Positions 1 to 6,467 of a DNA stretch of 7,788 nucleotides are shown piece by piece (position 1 is the stretch's first letter; each line of letters begins with the position of its first letter). The notes under the pieces are model-generated. The model saw only the letters and a program-made list of their open reading frames with translations. It was not told the origin of the DNA and did not search any database. Both the position numbers and the translations under genes were made by a program. Location: positions 1-7,788 of the forward strand of contig JAFPZV010000140.1 in NCBI GenBank assembly GCA_017417085.1, written 5' to 3'. The stretch comes from Deltaproteobacteria bacterium (lineage in GTDB: Bacteria > Desulfobacterota > Desulfuromonadia > Desulfuromonadales > JAAYDE01).

Positions 1-666
1 CATGGTCTTCACCGCCGCCGGTTTCGGGATCAGCTTGACAATGATCTGGGTAACCACGCCCAGCGTCCCCTCGCTCCCCACGAAAAGCCGCGTCAGATCA
101 TAGCCAACCACGCCTTTCATGGTACGCCCGCCGGTGTTGATGATGTCACCGGTCGGCGTCACCACCTCCAGGCCCAGAATATAGTCGCGGGTCACGCCAT
201 ATTTGACGCAGCGCGGGCCCCCCGCGCACTCCGCCACATTGCCCCCCATGGAGCTGAACTTGAGCGAAGCGGGATCCGGAGGATAAAAGAGTCCATGCGC
301 CTCCACCGCCTTCTGGAAGGTTTCGGTCACCACACCCGGCTCCACCACCGCTATCATGTTGTCCTCATCAATTTCGAGGATGCGGTCCATCCGCCGGAGC
401 ACCAGTTCGATGCCGCCTTCAATGGGCAGGCTGCCGCCGGAGAAACCGCTGCCGGAACCACGCGGCACCACCGGGATCCGGTGGGCATTGGCCAGTTTCA
501 AAATTTCGGCAATCTCCGCCGCATTGTGCGGGTAGATCACCACATCCGGCAAATAGCGCCGCTGGGTGGCGTCAAAGGCGTAACACGTAAGATCGGCGGG
601 TTCGGTGGTCAGGTAGTCCGCGCCGACAATCTGCTGCAACTGTTGAAGTATGGCTTTGTCAATCAT
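1..666 (-). CDS. glcD: FAD-linked oxidase, GlcD family (glycolate oxidase / D-lactate dehydrogenase type), C-terminus off the window
   Basis: The visible 222 residues form the FAD-binding (PCMH-type) half of a GlcD-like flavoprotein that oxidises a 2-hydroxyacid such as glycolate or D-lactate to the 2-oxoacid and passes electrons to an Fe-S partner or the quinone pool. What is seen: the FAD-pyrophosphate loop PRGSGSGFSGGSLP (residues 68-81), a YPPDPAS segment (128-134), the GGNVAECAGGPRCVKYG block (141-157), and DLTRLFVGSEGTLGVVT (190-206), all in family order. The substrate-binding C-terminal half lies beyond position 1. The ATG at 666 is preceded by GGAG with a 9-nt spacer. It lies 63 nt downstream of the antiporter stop with no terminator between them, so read-through from that gene is possible. 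The exact substrate cannot be decided here; glycolate and D-lactate enzymes share these motifs, so the symbol denotes the family. Confidence 0.9.
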   Translation of the reverse strand, partial: MIDKAILQQLQQIVGADYLTTEPADLTCYAFDATQRRYLPDVVIYPHNAAEIAEILKLANAHRIPVVPRGSGSGFSGGSLPIEGGIELVLRRMDRILEIDEDNMIAVVEPGVVTETFQKAVEAHGLFYPPDPASLKFSSMGGNVAECAGGPRCVKYGVTRDYILGLEVVTPTGDIINTGGRTMKGVVGYDLTRLFVGSEGTLGVVTQIIVKLIPKPAAVKTM

Positions 667-729
667 GATGATAATCTCCGAAAAAAGACTGCTGTTATCT
701 GTCAAAAAAACGTTGTTGCAAAATTGTTT

Positions 730-2748
730 TCAGGAGGTCTGCAAAACTGTTTCCGGTGCACCATCCACCGGCAGGTTCTCCTCCTGCCGGCCTTCGGCCA
801 TCGCCTGAAAGGCCGCGCATTCCTTGGCGCCGCCGATCACCGCCACCATATCCCCCGCCCGAAACAAAAAATCCGCATCCGGATTGGAACGCAGGATGCC
901 GTTGCGCATAATCCCCACCACGCTGGCGCCGGTCACCCTGCGGATGTTCAGGCTGCGGATGGTCTTGTCCGCGAAAGGCCCTCCCTCGCCGATCGTCACC
1001 CAGCACAGTTCCAGCTGTTCCGACATCCGGAAGAAATCGGCCAGTATTTTCTGATTCTCCGCTTCCGCCCTGCCGGGCATGTGCAGTTCACCACGCAGGT
1101 CGTTGGTCAGTCGGATGACTTCCCCCGCCGGCATATCCAGGCGCAAAAGCGTCTTTCTGAGCATCTCCAGGCCGGTTTCAAAGTCGGGCATGACCACTTC
1201 GTGCGCGCCACTTTCATAGAGGCTTCTGAGAATTTCCACGCTGTCGGCGCAAACCACGGTTTCCAGCTCCGGATGCAGGCGGCGGCTTTCCTCCACCACT
1301 CTCAGGGCCACTCTCGACGCCGAAATCGTTATCAGCATGATGAGCGCCCGCTCCACGCCGGCCGCTTCCAGCACGACTTCCTGCGTGGCATCACCGTAAA
1401 TGAAGGGATGGCCCGCTTCGCGGATTGCCTCCATGCAGGCGTGGTTGTTCTCGATCACGACAAAGGGCTTTTCCAGCTCCTTCAGCGCCCTGGCGAGCTG
1501 GCGGCCAATCTGGCCGCCGCCCACGATGATCACATGGTGCTCCTTTTCCGGCACCACCGGCAGCAGTTCATCCTTCCGAATGCGCAGCAAGTGGCCAAAA
1601 CGCGCATAGAGCGGCGCGGACAAGCGGGAGAGCAGCGGCGTCATCAGCATGGTGATAACCGCGGCCGTAATGATCAGGCGGTGCTGTTCGACGTTCAGGG
1701 CGCCGCAGTTCAGGCCCTCACGCCCCAGAACAAAGGCGAATTCGCCTATCTGGAACAGCCCCAGCCCCACCGCCAGCGGCACCACGTTGACATAGCCAAA
1801 GGACAGCGACACGCCAAAGAAGATGAGCGCCTTGCCGATGGTCACCGCCAAAACCAAAAAGGTCACCGCGCCGAAATGATGCAGCAGAAAACCGGGGCTG
1901 AGCATCATTCCCACCGAGGTAAAAAACAGCAAACCGAACAGATCGCGCAAGGGAATGATGTCGCTTAAAGCCTTAAACGAGTAGTCCGACTCGCTTAGCA
2001 CCATGCCCGCGACAAAAGCTCCGAAGGCCAGCGAAAGGCCAAACAGATGGGTAATGTAGCCCACGCCCAATCCGATGGCGGTAATCGCCAGCATGAACAG
2101 TTCACGGGAATTCCAGCGCGCGATCCGCGCCGTGATATACGGCAGCGCCTTGTTTCCGGCGAAAAACACCAGGAGCAGAAAGATAACCGCCTTGACCATT
2201 GCCCAGAGCAGAAGCGGCAATCCGGTTTTGAGATCGTTCAGCTGGGGCAGGATGATCATCAGCGGCACCACCGCCAGATCCTGCACGATGAGCATGCCGA
2301 TCATGACCCGGCTTGACAGGGTGCCCATCCAGCCCTGGCTCATCAGGGTCTTGAGCAGCACCATCGTGCTGGAAAGCGACAGCAGCACCCCGAACCACAG
2401 CGAGGACAGAAAGGTCCAGCCCATCAGATAATGACCGACTCCGATTCCAAAGAGCACCGAAAGTCCCATTTGGATGGGCGTCCCGATGAGCGCGATACGC
2501 CGCACCGGCTGCAGCTTCTTCAGCGAGAATTCCAGGCCCAGCGCAAACAGCAGCAGGGCTACGCCAATTTCGGCCAAAAGGCCGATATTGTGCATTTGAT
2601 CCGCGCCCACCAGCCCCAGTCCGCCCGGACCGACAAGCATACCGGCAATGATATAGCCAAGAATAAGCGGTTGTTTCAGTCTCTGCGCCACTACCCCGGC
2701 CACCAGTGCCGACACCACGATAACGACAATATCCGAAGCAAGATTCAT
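730..2748 (-). CDS. CPA2-family cation:proton antiporter with C-terminal RCK (TrkA-N/TrkA-C) domains, KefB/KefC/YbaL-like
   Basis: A 672-residue inner-membrane monovalent cation (probably K+):H+ antiporter. Residues 1-385 are a run of about 12 hydrophobic helices typical of Na_H_Exchanger proteins, with [11 protein letters not shown] (31-41), [12 protein letters not shown] (68-79), a serine-rich [11 protein letters not shown] (123-133) and the CPA2 hallmark VQDLAVVPL (155-163), where the QD pair is the presumed ion/proton site. An RCK/TrkA-N Rossmann domain follows, with the glycine-rich loop GGGQIG (410-415), an acidic residue at the end of beta 2 (E433) and YGDATQ (451-456). A TrkA-C domain (about 565-645) comes next, then a short polar tail. 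The RCK module implies gating by nucleotide or redox ligands, but this is family knowledge. The ATG start has AAGG about 6 nt upstream. The gene follows the hfq terminator and has its own candidate promoter. Size and domain order resemble E. coli YbaL and KefB; which ortholog it is cannot be settled from motifs alone. Confidence 0.93.
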   Translation of the reverse strand: MNLASDIVVIVVSALVAGVVAQRLKQPLILGYIIAGMLVGPGGLGLVGADQMHNIGLLAEIGVALLLFALGLEFSLKKLQPVRRIALIGTPIQMGLSVLFGIGVGHYLMGWTFLSSLWFGVLLSLSSTMVLLKTLMSQGWMGTLSSRVMIGMLIVQDLAVVPLMIILPQLNDLKTGLPLLLWAMVKAVIFLLLVFFAGNKALPYITARIARWNSRELFMLAITAIGLGVGYITHLFGLSLAFGAFVAGMVLSESDYSFKALSDIIPLRDLFGLLFFTSVGMMLSPGFLLHHFGAVTFLVLAVTIGKALIFFGVSLSFGYVNVVPLAVGLGLFQIGEFAFVLGREGLNCGALNVEQHRLIITAAVITMLMTPLLSRLSAPLYARFGHLLRIRKDELLPVVPEKEHHVIIVGGGQIGRQLARALKELEKPFVVIENNHACMEAIREAGHPFIYGDATQEVVLEAAGVERALIMLITISASRVALRVVEESRRLHPELETVVCADSVEILRSLYESGAHEVVMPDFETGLEMLRKTLLRLDMPAGEVIRLTNDLRGELHMPGRAEAENQKILADFFRMSEQLELCWVTIGEGGPFADKTIRSLNIRRVTGASVVGIMRNGILRSNPDADFLFRAGDMVAVIGGAKECAAFQAMAEGRQEENLPVDGAPETVLQTS

Positions 2749-2793
2749 AAAAAGCCTTTTTCTTCTCTCACTGGGAAAATGCTCTTTTCAGAC

Positions 2794-2823
2794 CTTATAA
2801 ATGTCTGCGGCCCTATCTCACAA
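2794..2823 (-). promoter_or_regulatory. candidate sigma70-type promoter for the antiporter gene
   Basis: Reading leftward, a -35-like TTGTGA (2823-2818) is followed 18 nt later by TATAAG (2799-2794), a 5/6 match to the -10 consensus. It lies between the hfq terminator and the antiporter start and would give a leader of roughly 40 nt. The position makes sense because the upstream unit is terminated. No experimental support; the -35 is only a 4/6 match. Confidence 0.42.
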
Positions 2824-2856
2824 CAAAACCGGCGCGTTTTTTTCAGGATGCGCACC

Positions 2857-2879
2857 GTTCGGAGTTCCTCCGCCTGAAC
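2857..2879 (-). repeat. small hairpin just after the hfq terminator
   Basis: A perfect 5-bp inverted repeat CGGAG/CTCCG with a 3-nt loop occupies 2860-2872. It is flanked by GTTC (2857-2860) and GAAC (2876-2879), which could extend it across a 3-4-nt bulge. It starts one base past the U-tract of the hfq terminator. It could be a processing or back-up element or could be chance; nothing else in the sequence assigns a role. Confidence 0.3.
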
Positions 2880-2919
2880 AAAAAAGCGCCATTCCCCCAA
2901 GAGAAAGGAACGGCGCTTT
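2880..2919 (-). terminator. rho-independent terminator of hfq
   Basis: On the minus strand the arm AAAGCGCCGTTCC (2919-2907) pairs with GGAATGGCGCTTT (2895-2883) through an 11-nt loop, followed by six U residues (2885-2880, partly shared with the stem). The single imperfect position is a G-U wobble in the minus-strand RNA but an A-C mismatch in the plus-strand RNA. The element therefore works best for leftward transcription, 20 nt after the hfq stop codon. Confidence 0.88.
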
Positions 2920-2939
2920 CGCCAATTTTTGCGCACAAG

Positions 2940-3185
2940 TCACATGTCTCTTCCAAACGTATTGCCATACAGCTGAAACGAGCCATCCAGGGAGGAAACG
3001 GAGGAAATCGCGTGTTTGTACAGCAGCACATCCCCCCGGTTTTCGATAAGCAGACAGAAATTGTCAAAGGACTTGATAATTCCTTCCAGTTTTTCTCCCG
3101 ACATCATCACCACACTGACCCGCACCTTCTCCTTGCGCGCCTGATTAAGATACTGATCCTGAATGTTGAATGGGGTCTTGGTCAT
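2940..3185 (-). CDS. hfq: RNA-binding protein Hfq (Sm-like sRNA chaperone)
   Basis: An 81-residue Sm-fold protein expected to form a hexameric ring that anneals small RNAs to mRNAs in the cytoplasm. Seen: the N-terminal helix with IQDQYLNQ (8-15), carrying the proximal-face Q and D positions; the Sm1 strands VRVSVVMMSGEKLEGIIKSFD (21-41), including G36 in the LEGII turn and the SFD segment; and the Sm2 signature LYKHAISSV (55-63) with the catalytically famous K-H pair that contacts 3' U-tails. The C-terminal tail is short (about 18 residues) and ends FGRDM, unlike the long disordered enterobacterial tail. The start is set by AAGGAG 5 nt upstream of the ATG. It lies 107 nt downstream of miaA, the order found in many proteobacteria, and is followed directly by a strong terminator, so it closes the mutL-miaA-hfq unit. 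Confidence 0.97.
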   Translation of the reverse strand: MTKTPFNIQDQYLNQARKEKVRVSVVMMSGEKLEGIIKSFDNFCLLIENRGDVLLYKHAISSVSSLDGSFQLYGNTFGRDM

Positions 3186-3229
3186 GGGAACTCCTTGATT
3201 TTCCAGTTAAAAAATTGTTCCTCCATCAT
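3182..3229 (-). other. candidate 15-codon leader ORF overlapping the hfq start
   Basis: A short frame begins with tandem ATG codons (3229-3224), encodes MMEEQFFNWKIKEFP and ends in a TGA (3184-3182) that overlaps the hfq ATG in the arrangement ATGA. The hfq Shine-Dalgarno sequence lies inside it. Its own start has only a weak AAAAG upstream, and in-frame extension is blocked by a TAA at 3256-3254. It could couple hfq translation to ribosome arrival or be chance; no composition signal is measurable at this length. Confidence 0.22.
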
Positions 3230-3282
3230 GAAAGCTTTTGGCTGCGGCGCCTTTTACGGTCAGTGATACAGAGAAACACAGT

Positions 3283-3311
3283 ATTGTATACTCTACCGCG
3301 TTAAAAGAAAA
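3283..3311 (-). promoter_or_regulatory. weak candidate promoter for hfq at the miaA 3' end
   Basis: A TACAAT (3288-3283) inside GTATACAATAC resembles a -10 box (TATAAT 5/6) just past the miaA stop codon. The hexamer 17 nt upstream (TTTTCT, 3311-3306) is a poor -35. hfq genes often have a promoter at or inside the miaA end, which is the main reason to note it. Confidence 0.25.
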
Positions 3312-4273
3312 TTTTCCACTCTACGGATCAGATTATTTGGATTTTCCGAAAAATTCCCCCAAAGGACATCCGGCTCACGGCCAAACCACGTCAGTTGCCG
3401 CCGGGCATAGTGACGGGTCGCCAGTTTCATGGCCGAACGGGTTTCCTCAAGCGTCATCTCCCCTTTCAGGCAGCGTACCGCCTCCCGGTAGCCCAGGGCC
3501 TGAAAGGCCTTCAGCTCTGGGGAATAACCGCGCGCAAGCAATCCGGAGACCTCTTCCAGCAGTCCCGATGCCAGCATCTTGTCCACCCGTTCGTCAATCC
3601 GGCGGTACAGTTCTTCGCGCGGCATGGCAATGCCGATGTTCAGGGTCCGGAACTCCTGCTGGCGAAAACCGTGTTCCCTCTGGAGCTCGGAGAGCCGCCG
3701 GCCGCTCTGGGCAAACACCTCAAGAGCACGGACAAGGCGCGTCACATCGCGGGGAAAGAGCCTGTGGGCGATTTCCGGATCCACATGCTGCGTCATGCGG
3801 TACAGCGTACCAGGGCCGTTTTCCTCCTCAAGGCGCAAAAGCCGCGCGCGCAGAAACGGATCGGCGGAAGGCGCATCCAGCAAGCCCGCGGTGAGCGCAC
3901 GGATATAGAGCCCGGTGCCGCCCACCACACAGGGAATGTGCCCGCGCGCCCCAATTGAGGCAGCGGCCTGCTTCGCCAGCCGGTAAAAGTCGTCCACGCT
4001 AAAAGGTTGATCGGGCGAGACCACATCCAGCAGATGATGAGGCGCCTGAAGACGTTCATGGGCATCCGGCTTGGCGGTGCCAATCTCCATCTCCCGGTAG
4101 ACCTGCCGCGAATCGGCGCAGATAATTTCCAGCTGGAAATGACGCGCCAGCTCCAGCGAGACTTTCGTCTTGCCGGAGGCGGTCGGCCCCAGAATCACCA
4201 GCATTTTCTGGCGCGTATCCGGCGCGTTCCCCTCCGCGCCCGCTCCCTCTTTTGTGGAAAGTGCCTCTTCCAT
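3293..4273 (-). CDS. miaA: tRNA dimethylallyltransferase MiaA
   Basis: Transfers the dimethylallyl group from DMAPP to N6 of A37 in tRNAs reading UNN codons, the first step toward ms2i6A. Seen, numbering from the ATG at 4273 (326 residues): the P-loop GPTASGKT (29-36), CADSRQVY (53-59) with the catalytic Asp, HHLLDVVSP (79-87), GGTGLYIRAL (118-127), RALEVFAQSGRRLS (182-195), QALGYREAV (258-266) and TRHYARRQLTWF (286-297), all in family order and at normal family length. I choose this ATG because AAGGA lies 6 nt upstream, just past the mutL stop. A longer frame from a TTG at 4288, overlapping the mutL TGA, would add MKRKH but has no comparable ribosome binding site. With this start the gap to mutL is 11 nt, which indicates cotranscription. 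A 20-odd-residue polar N-terminal extension precedes the P-loop strand, slightly longer than in E. coli. Confidence 0.96.
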   Translation of the reverse strand: MEEALSTKEGAGAEGNAPDTRQKMLVILGPTASGKTKVSLELARHFQLEIICADSRQVYREMEIGTAKPDAHERLQAPHHLLDVVSPDQPFSVDDFYRLAKQAAASIGARGHIPCVVGGTGLYIRALTAGLLDAPSADPFLRARLLRLEEENGPGTLYRMTQHVDPEIAHRLFPRDVTRLVRALEVFAQSGRRLSELQREHGFRQQEFRTLNIGIAMPREELYRRIDERVDKMLASGLLEEVSGLLARGYSPELKAFQALGYREAVRCLKGEMTLEETRSAMKLATRHYARRQLTWFGREPDVLWGNFSENPNNLIRRVENFLLTR

Positions 4274-4284
4274 ATGTTTCCTTT

Positions 4285-6204
4285 TCAAGTGCGCTGAAAC
4301 ATCGCCTCAATGGCGTGGCGGGAGAAACGCTGCGCCACCGGCCGGCCATGCGGGCAGTGGCTTTCGAAGTCGATTTCGTCGAGCTGACGCAGGAGCTCGC
4401 GCATCTCCTGCATGGAAAGCGCCTGATTGGCGCGGATCATGCCGTGGCAGGCCATGCGGATAAGCACCCTGTCCAGAGCGTCCTCCAGAGCGGAACTCGC
4501 ATCCAGCGCCAGCAGTTCCGCAGCTACATCCCTCAGGGCCTTTTCCGCCTCGCCGGGATCGAGAAAGGCGGGAATTGCGCGCAAGGCACAGGAGCGCCCT
4601 CCGTAGAGTTCCAGATCGAAACCCAGCCGCTCCATATCGCTTTTGCGTTTCTCCAGCATATCGCGTTCGCCAAAGTCCAGGTCCATCACCACCGGAAAGA
4701 GCAGCGTCTGACTGGCCACGGCATGGGAACGGAACTCGGCCTTCAGCCGCTCGAAGCCAATGCGCTCATGGGCGGCATGCTGATCCACCAGCACCAGATC
4801 GCCTTCGTCCTGACAGACGATATAGGTTTCGTGGTACTGTCCCAGAATCCGCATGGCGCCAAAGCGCCCGCGCGTAAAGAGCGCCGGATGACGTGGAGGT
4901 TCCGGAGGAGCGGCGGACGGAGAAAACCGCTCCGTCCGAAAACTTCCCGGTGCTTCCGCAAGGCAGGCGGAGGGACGCGTCTCCGGAGCGGCTGCCGGTT
5001 CAGAGACCGGCAGCGAAAATACCGTGCGGTTTTCACCGTTTACCAAAGCGCTTTCAGCGGGCAGGGCCGCATCCGCCGCCTGCGGCGCGCTTTCCGGAGA
5101 CCCATCCGGAACGTTTGGCGCATTCTCACGCGCAAAGAGATCAAAGGCCTTTTCTTCGGCCGAAAGCGGAACTGTTTCGGGCACTCCGGTACCGGGAGAC
5201 GGCGCCTCTTCCTCCCGCGGCGCGCGCCACAGATCAAGCAGGGTCGTGGCGATAAAGTCATGAATTTCCCGCTGGTTGCGAAAACGCACCTCACGCTTGG
5301 CCGGATGTACGTTGACATCCACCTGCTCCGGCGGCAAATCAAGAAACAGCACCGCCAGCGGATAACGCTGTTTGGGCAGCAGCTGACGGTAGCCCTCCAG
5401 TACCGCGTGCTGAATGAGACGATCGCGCACAAAGCGGCGATTGACATAGGTATGGATGCCGTCTGCCAGGGAACGATTCTGCTCAGGGGGCGCGGCAAAA
5501 CCGGTCAAGCACAGGTCGCCCGCGCGTCTCTCGACCGGCAGGGCATCCCCAAAGACATCCCCCAGCACGTCGCGCGCCCGCAGAAAGGGATCGTTTTGGC
5601 GGGGCAGATTGAGAATCACGCGGCCATTGTGACGCAAAACCAGCCGCACCTGCGGAAAGGCCAGCGCGATTTGACTGATGAAATCGGCGCAATGCGCAAA
5701 CTCCGTGGCATCGCTTTTCAGAAACTTGCGGCGCGCCGGCACATTGAAAAAGAGCTGGCGCACCTCGATGTCCGTCCCCGGCGGCATGCCCGCTCCCTGC
5801 GACTTGCGCACCGTTCCGCCCTCGAGTTGCAGTTCCCAGCCCTCGTCGCTTCCGGCAACACGGCTTCTCAGCGTGGTGCGGGAAACCGAGGCAATCGAGG
5901 GCAGCGCCTCGCCGCGGAAGCCCAGGGTCCGCAGCCGGAAAAGATCGGCATCGCTTTCTATTTTGCTGGTGGCGTGCCGTTCCAGACAGAGGAACAGATC
6001 GTCGCGGCTCATGCCGCAGCCGTCGTCCTCCACACGAATAAGCGTGCGCCCGCCATTTTCAATGGTGACCACAATGGAAGCGGCGCCGGCATCCAGCGAG
6101 TTTTCCACCAGTTCCTTCACCACGGAGGCCGGCCGTTCCACCACCTCGCCGGCCGCAATGCGGTTGCACAGCTCTTCCGAAAGAATGCGAATGGTTGCCG
6201 TCAC
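4285..6204 (-). CDS. mutL: DNA mismatch repair protein MutL, endonuclease-type
   Basis: A 639-residue GHKL ATPase that links MutS mismatch recognition to strand incision. N-terminal ATPase domain: NRIAAGEVVERPASVVKEL (14-32), ELVENSLDAG (31-40) with the general base E34 and Mg-binding N35, EDDGCGM (59-65), LGFRGEAL (94-101), FFNVPARRKFLK (152-163) and VDVNVHPAKREVRF (295-308). A Pro/Ala/Glu-rich linker spans about 330-445. The C-terminal dimerisation and nuclease domain contains DQHAAHERIGFE (474-485), matching DQHA(X)2E(X)4E, plus ACHGMIRAN (585-593) and CPHGRP (617-622), the metal-site motifs of MutL proteins that nick DNA themselves. The start is GTG at 6204 with GGAGG 8 nt upstream, placing residue 1 where other MutL proteins start. 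It is the first gene of the mutL-miaA-hfq unit and is divergent from the P-type ATPase-like gene. Nuclease activity is inferred from motifs. Confidence 0.97.
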   Translation of the reverse strand: MTATIRILSEELCNRIAAGEVVERPASVVKELVENSLDAGAASIVVTIENGGRTLIRVEDDGCGMSRDDLFLCLERHATSKIESDADLFRLRTLGFRGEALPSIASVSRTTLRSRVAGSDEGWELQLEGGTVRKSQGAGMPPGTDIEVRQLFFNVPARRKFLKSDATEFAHCADFISQIALAFPQVRLVLRHNGRVILNLPRQNDPFLRARDVLGDVFGDALPVERRAGDLCLTGFAAPPEQNRSLADGIHTYVNRRFVRDRLIQHAVLEGYRQLLPKQRYPLAVLFLDLPPEQVDVNVHPAKREVRFRNQREIHDFIATTLLDLWRAPREEEAPSPGTGVPETVPLSAEEKAFDLFARENAPNVPDGSPESAPQAADAALPAESALVNGENRTVFSLPVSEPAAAPETRPSACLAEAPGSFRTERFSPSAAPPEPPRHPALFTRGRFGAMRILGQYHETYIVCQDEGDLVLVDQHAAHERIGFERLKAEFRSHAVASQTLLFPVVMDLDFGERDMLEKRKSDMERLGFDLELYGGRSCALRAIPAFLDPGEAEKALRDVAAELLALDASSALEDALDRVLIRMACHGMIRANQALSMQEMRELLRQLDEIDFESHCPHGRPVAQRFSRHAIEAMFQRT

Positions 6205-6265
6205 GCAAGAACCCTCCCCCTGCCGTTTTGACGTGGAATGTACAGGATCGTTTCATGAGGCGAAC

Positions 6266-6274
6266 AGTATAGCA
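6266..6274 (-). promoter_or_regulatory. candidate extended -10 promoter for mutL-miaA-hfq
   Basis: On the minus strand TGCTATACT (6274-6266) combines an extended -10 TGn with a 5/6 -10 box TATACT. No good -35 hexamer sits 15-18 nt upstream; that space is taken by a GC-rich inverted repeat. The predicted leader is about 55 nt ahead of the mutL GTG. Extended -10 promoters can work without a -35, so the call is plausible but unproven. Confidence 0.42.
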
Positions 6275-6281
6275 AAAGAAC

Positions 6282-6298
6282 GGGGCAAAAAGCGCCCC
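6282..6298. repeat. GC-rich inverted repeat at the mutL -35 region
   Basis: GGGGC (6282-6286) and GCCCC (6294-6298) flank an A-rich 7-nt loop. The repeat covers the place where the mutL -35 element would be and lies upstream of the rightward promoter. It could be a small operator between the divergent promoters; there is no long T-tract, so a terminator role is less likely. Confidence 0.3.
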
Positions 6299-6338
6299 TT
6301 CACGCCATTGCATTTGCGCGAAAACAAAAGGGAGGTGG

Positions 6339-6366
6339 TTGCAAGCACGCAAAACGTCTTTATACT
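6339..6366 (+). promoter_or_regulatory. candidate sigma70-type promoter for the P-type ATPase-like gene
   Basis: TTGCAA (6339-6344) and TATACT (6361-6366) are separated by 16 nt, matching consensus at 4/6 and 5/6. Transcription would begin near 6373, giving a leader of about 95 nt that contains the alternating inverted repeats. This is the best rightward promoter-like sequence in the divergent region. Confidence 0.48.
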
Positions 6367-6369
6367 GTT

Positions 6370-6412
6370 GAACAGAGGCTCGTTGCCTCCACTTGTTCGA
6401 GGCTTGAACAGG
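6370..6412 (+). promoter_or_regulatory. alternating inverted repeats in the leader of the P-type ATPase-like gene (operator or attenuator candidate)
   Basis: Two 5-mers and their complements are laid out in order: GAACA (6370-6374), GAGGC (6375-6379), GCCTC (6385-6389), TGTTC (6394-6398), GAGGC (6399-6403), GAACA (6406-6410). The first four can form a 10-bp hairpin with a 5-nt loop and a 4-nt bulge. Alternatively the central GCCTC or TGTTC can pair with the downstream copies, which excludes the first structure. At DNA level 6392-6412 is an imperfect 21-bp palindrome, TGTTC-n-AG-n-CT-n-GAACA. It lies just downstream of the predicted start of transcription, so either a repressor operator or a switching RNA leader would fit. 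I recognise no known regulator site. Confidence 0.45.
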
Positions 6413-6450
6413 CACGTCCCTGAAGCGGCACGGGTTTCAACAACTGTTAC

Positions 6451-6457
6451 AAAGGAG
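6451..6457 (+). promoter_or_regulatory. ribosome binding site of the P-type ATPase-like gene
   Basis: AAAGGAG lies 10 nt before the ATG at 6468 in an A-rich stretch. It fixes the start codon and shows that translation initiation signals are intact despite the lost catalytic residues downstream. Confidence 0.7.
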
Positions 6458-6467
6458 AAAAAATAGT

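Noticed and set aside
700..705. Perfect TTGACA (minus strand) in the gap upstream of glcD, considered as a promoter
   Set aside because: No -10-like hexamer lies 16-18 nt downstream (TTCGGA at 17 nt), so the match is probably chance.
295..1968. Long plus-strand frame (557 codons) antisense to the glcD and antiporter genes
   Set aside because: The translation is rich in His, Gln and Arg with no family motif and crosses two well-supported minus-strand genes; it is a complement-frame shadow in GC-rich coding DNA.
2745..2936. Small minus-strand ORF (63 codons) between hfq and the antiporter
   Set aside because: It runs through the hfq terminator stem and the antiporter promoter region and has a composition typical of non-coding sequence.
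4252..6231. Long plus-strand frame (659 codons) antisense to mutL
   Set aside because: mutL on the minus strand has every family motif. The antisense product is a low-complexity His/Arg/Gln-rich sequence with no recognisable domain.
6282..6298. GGGGC/GCCCC hairpin considered as a terminator
   Set aside because: It lies between divergent genes with nothing converging on it and lacks a proper U-tract after either arm.
6392..6412. TGTTC/GAACA palindrome considered as a LexA (SOS) box
   Set aside because: The half-site spacing (7 nt) and orientation do not match the GAAC-N4-GTTC Gram-positive box, the CTGT-N8-ACAG E. coli box or the deltaproteobacterial variants I recall; kept only as an unassigned palindrome.
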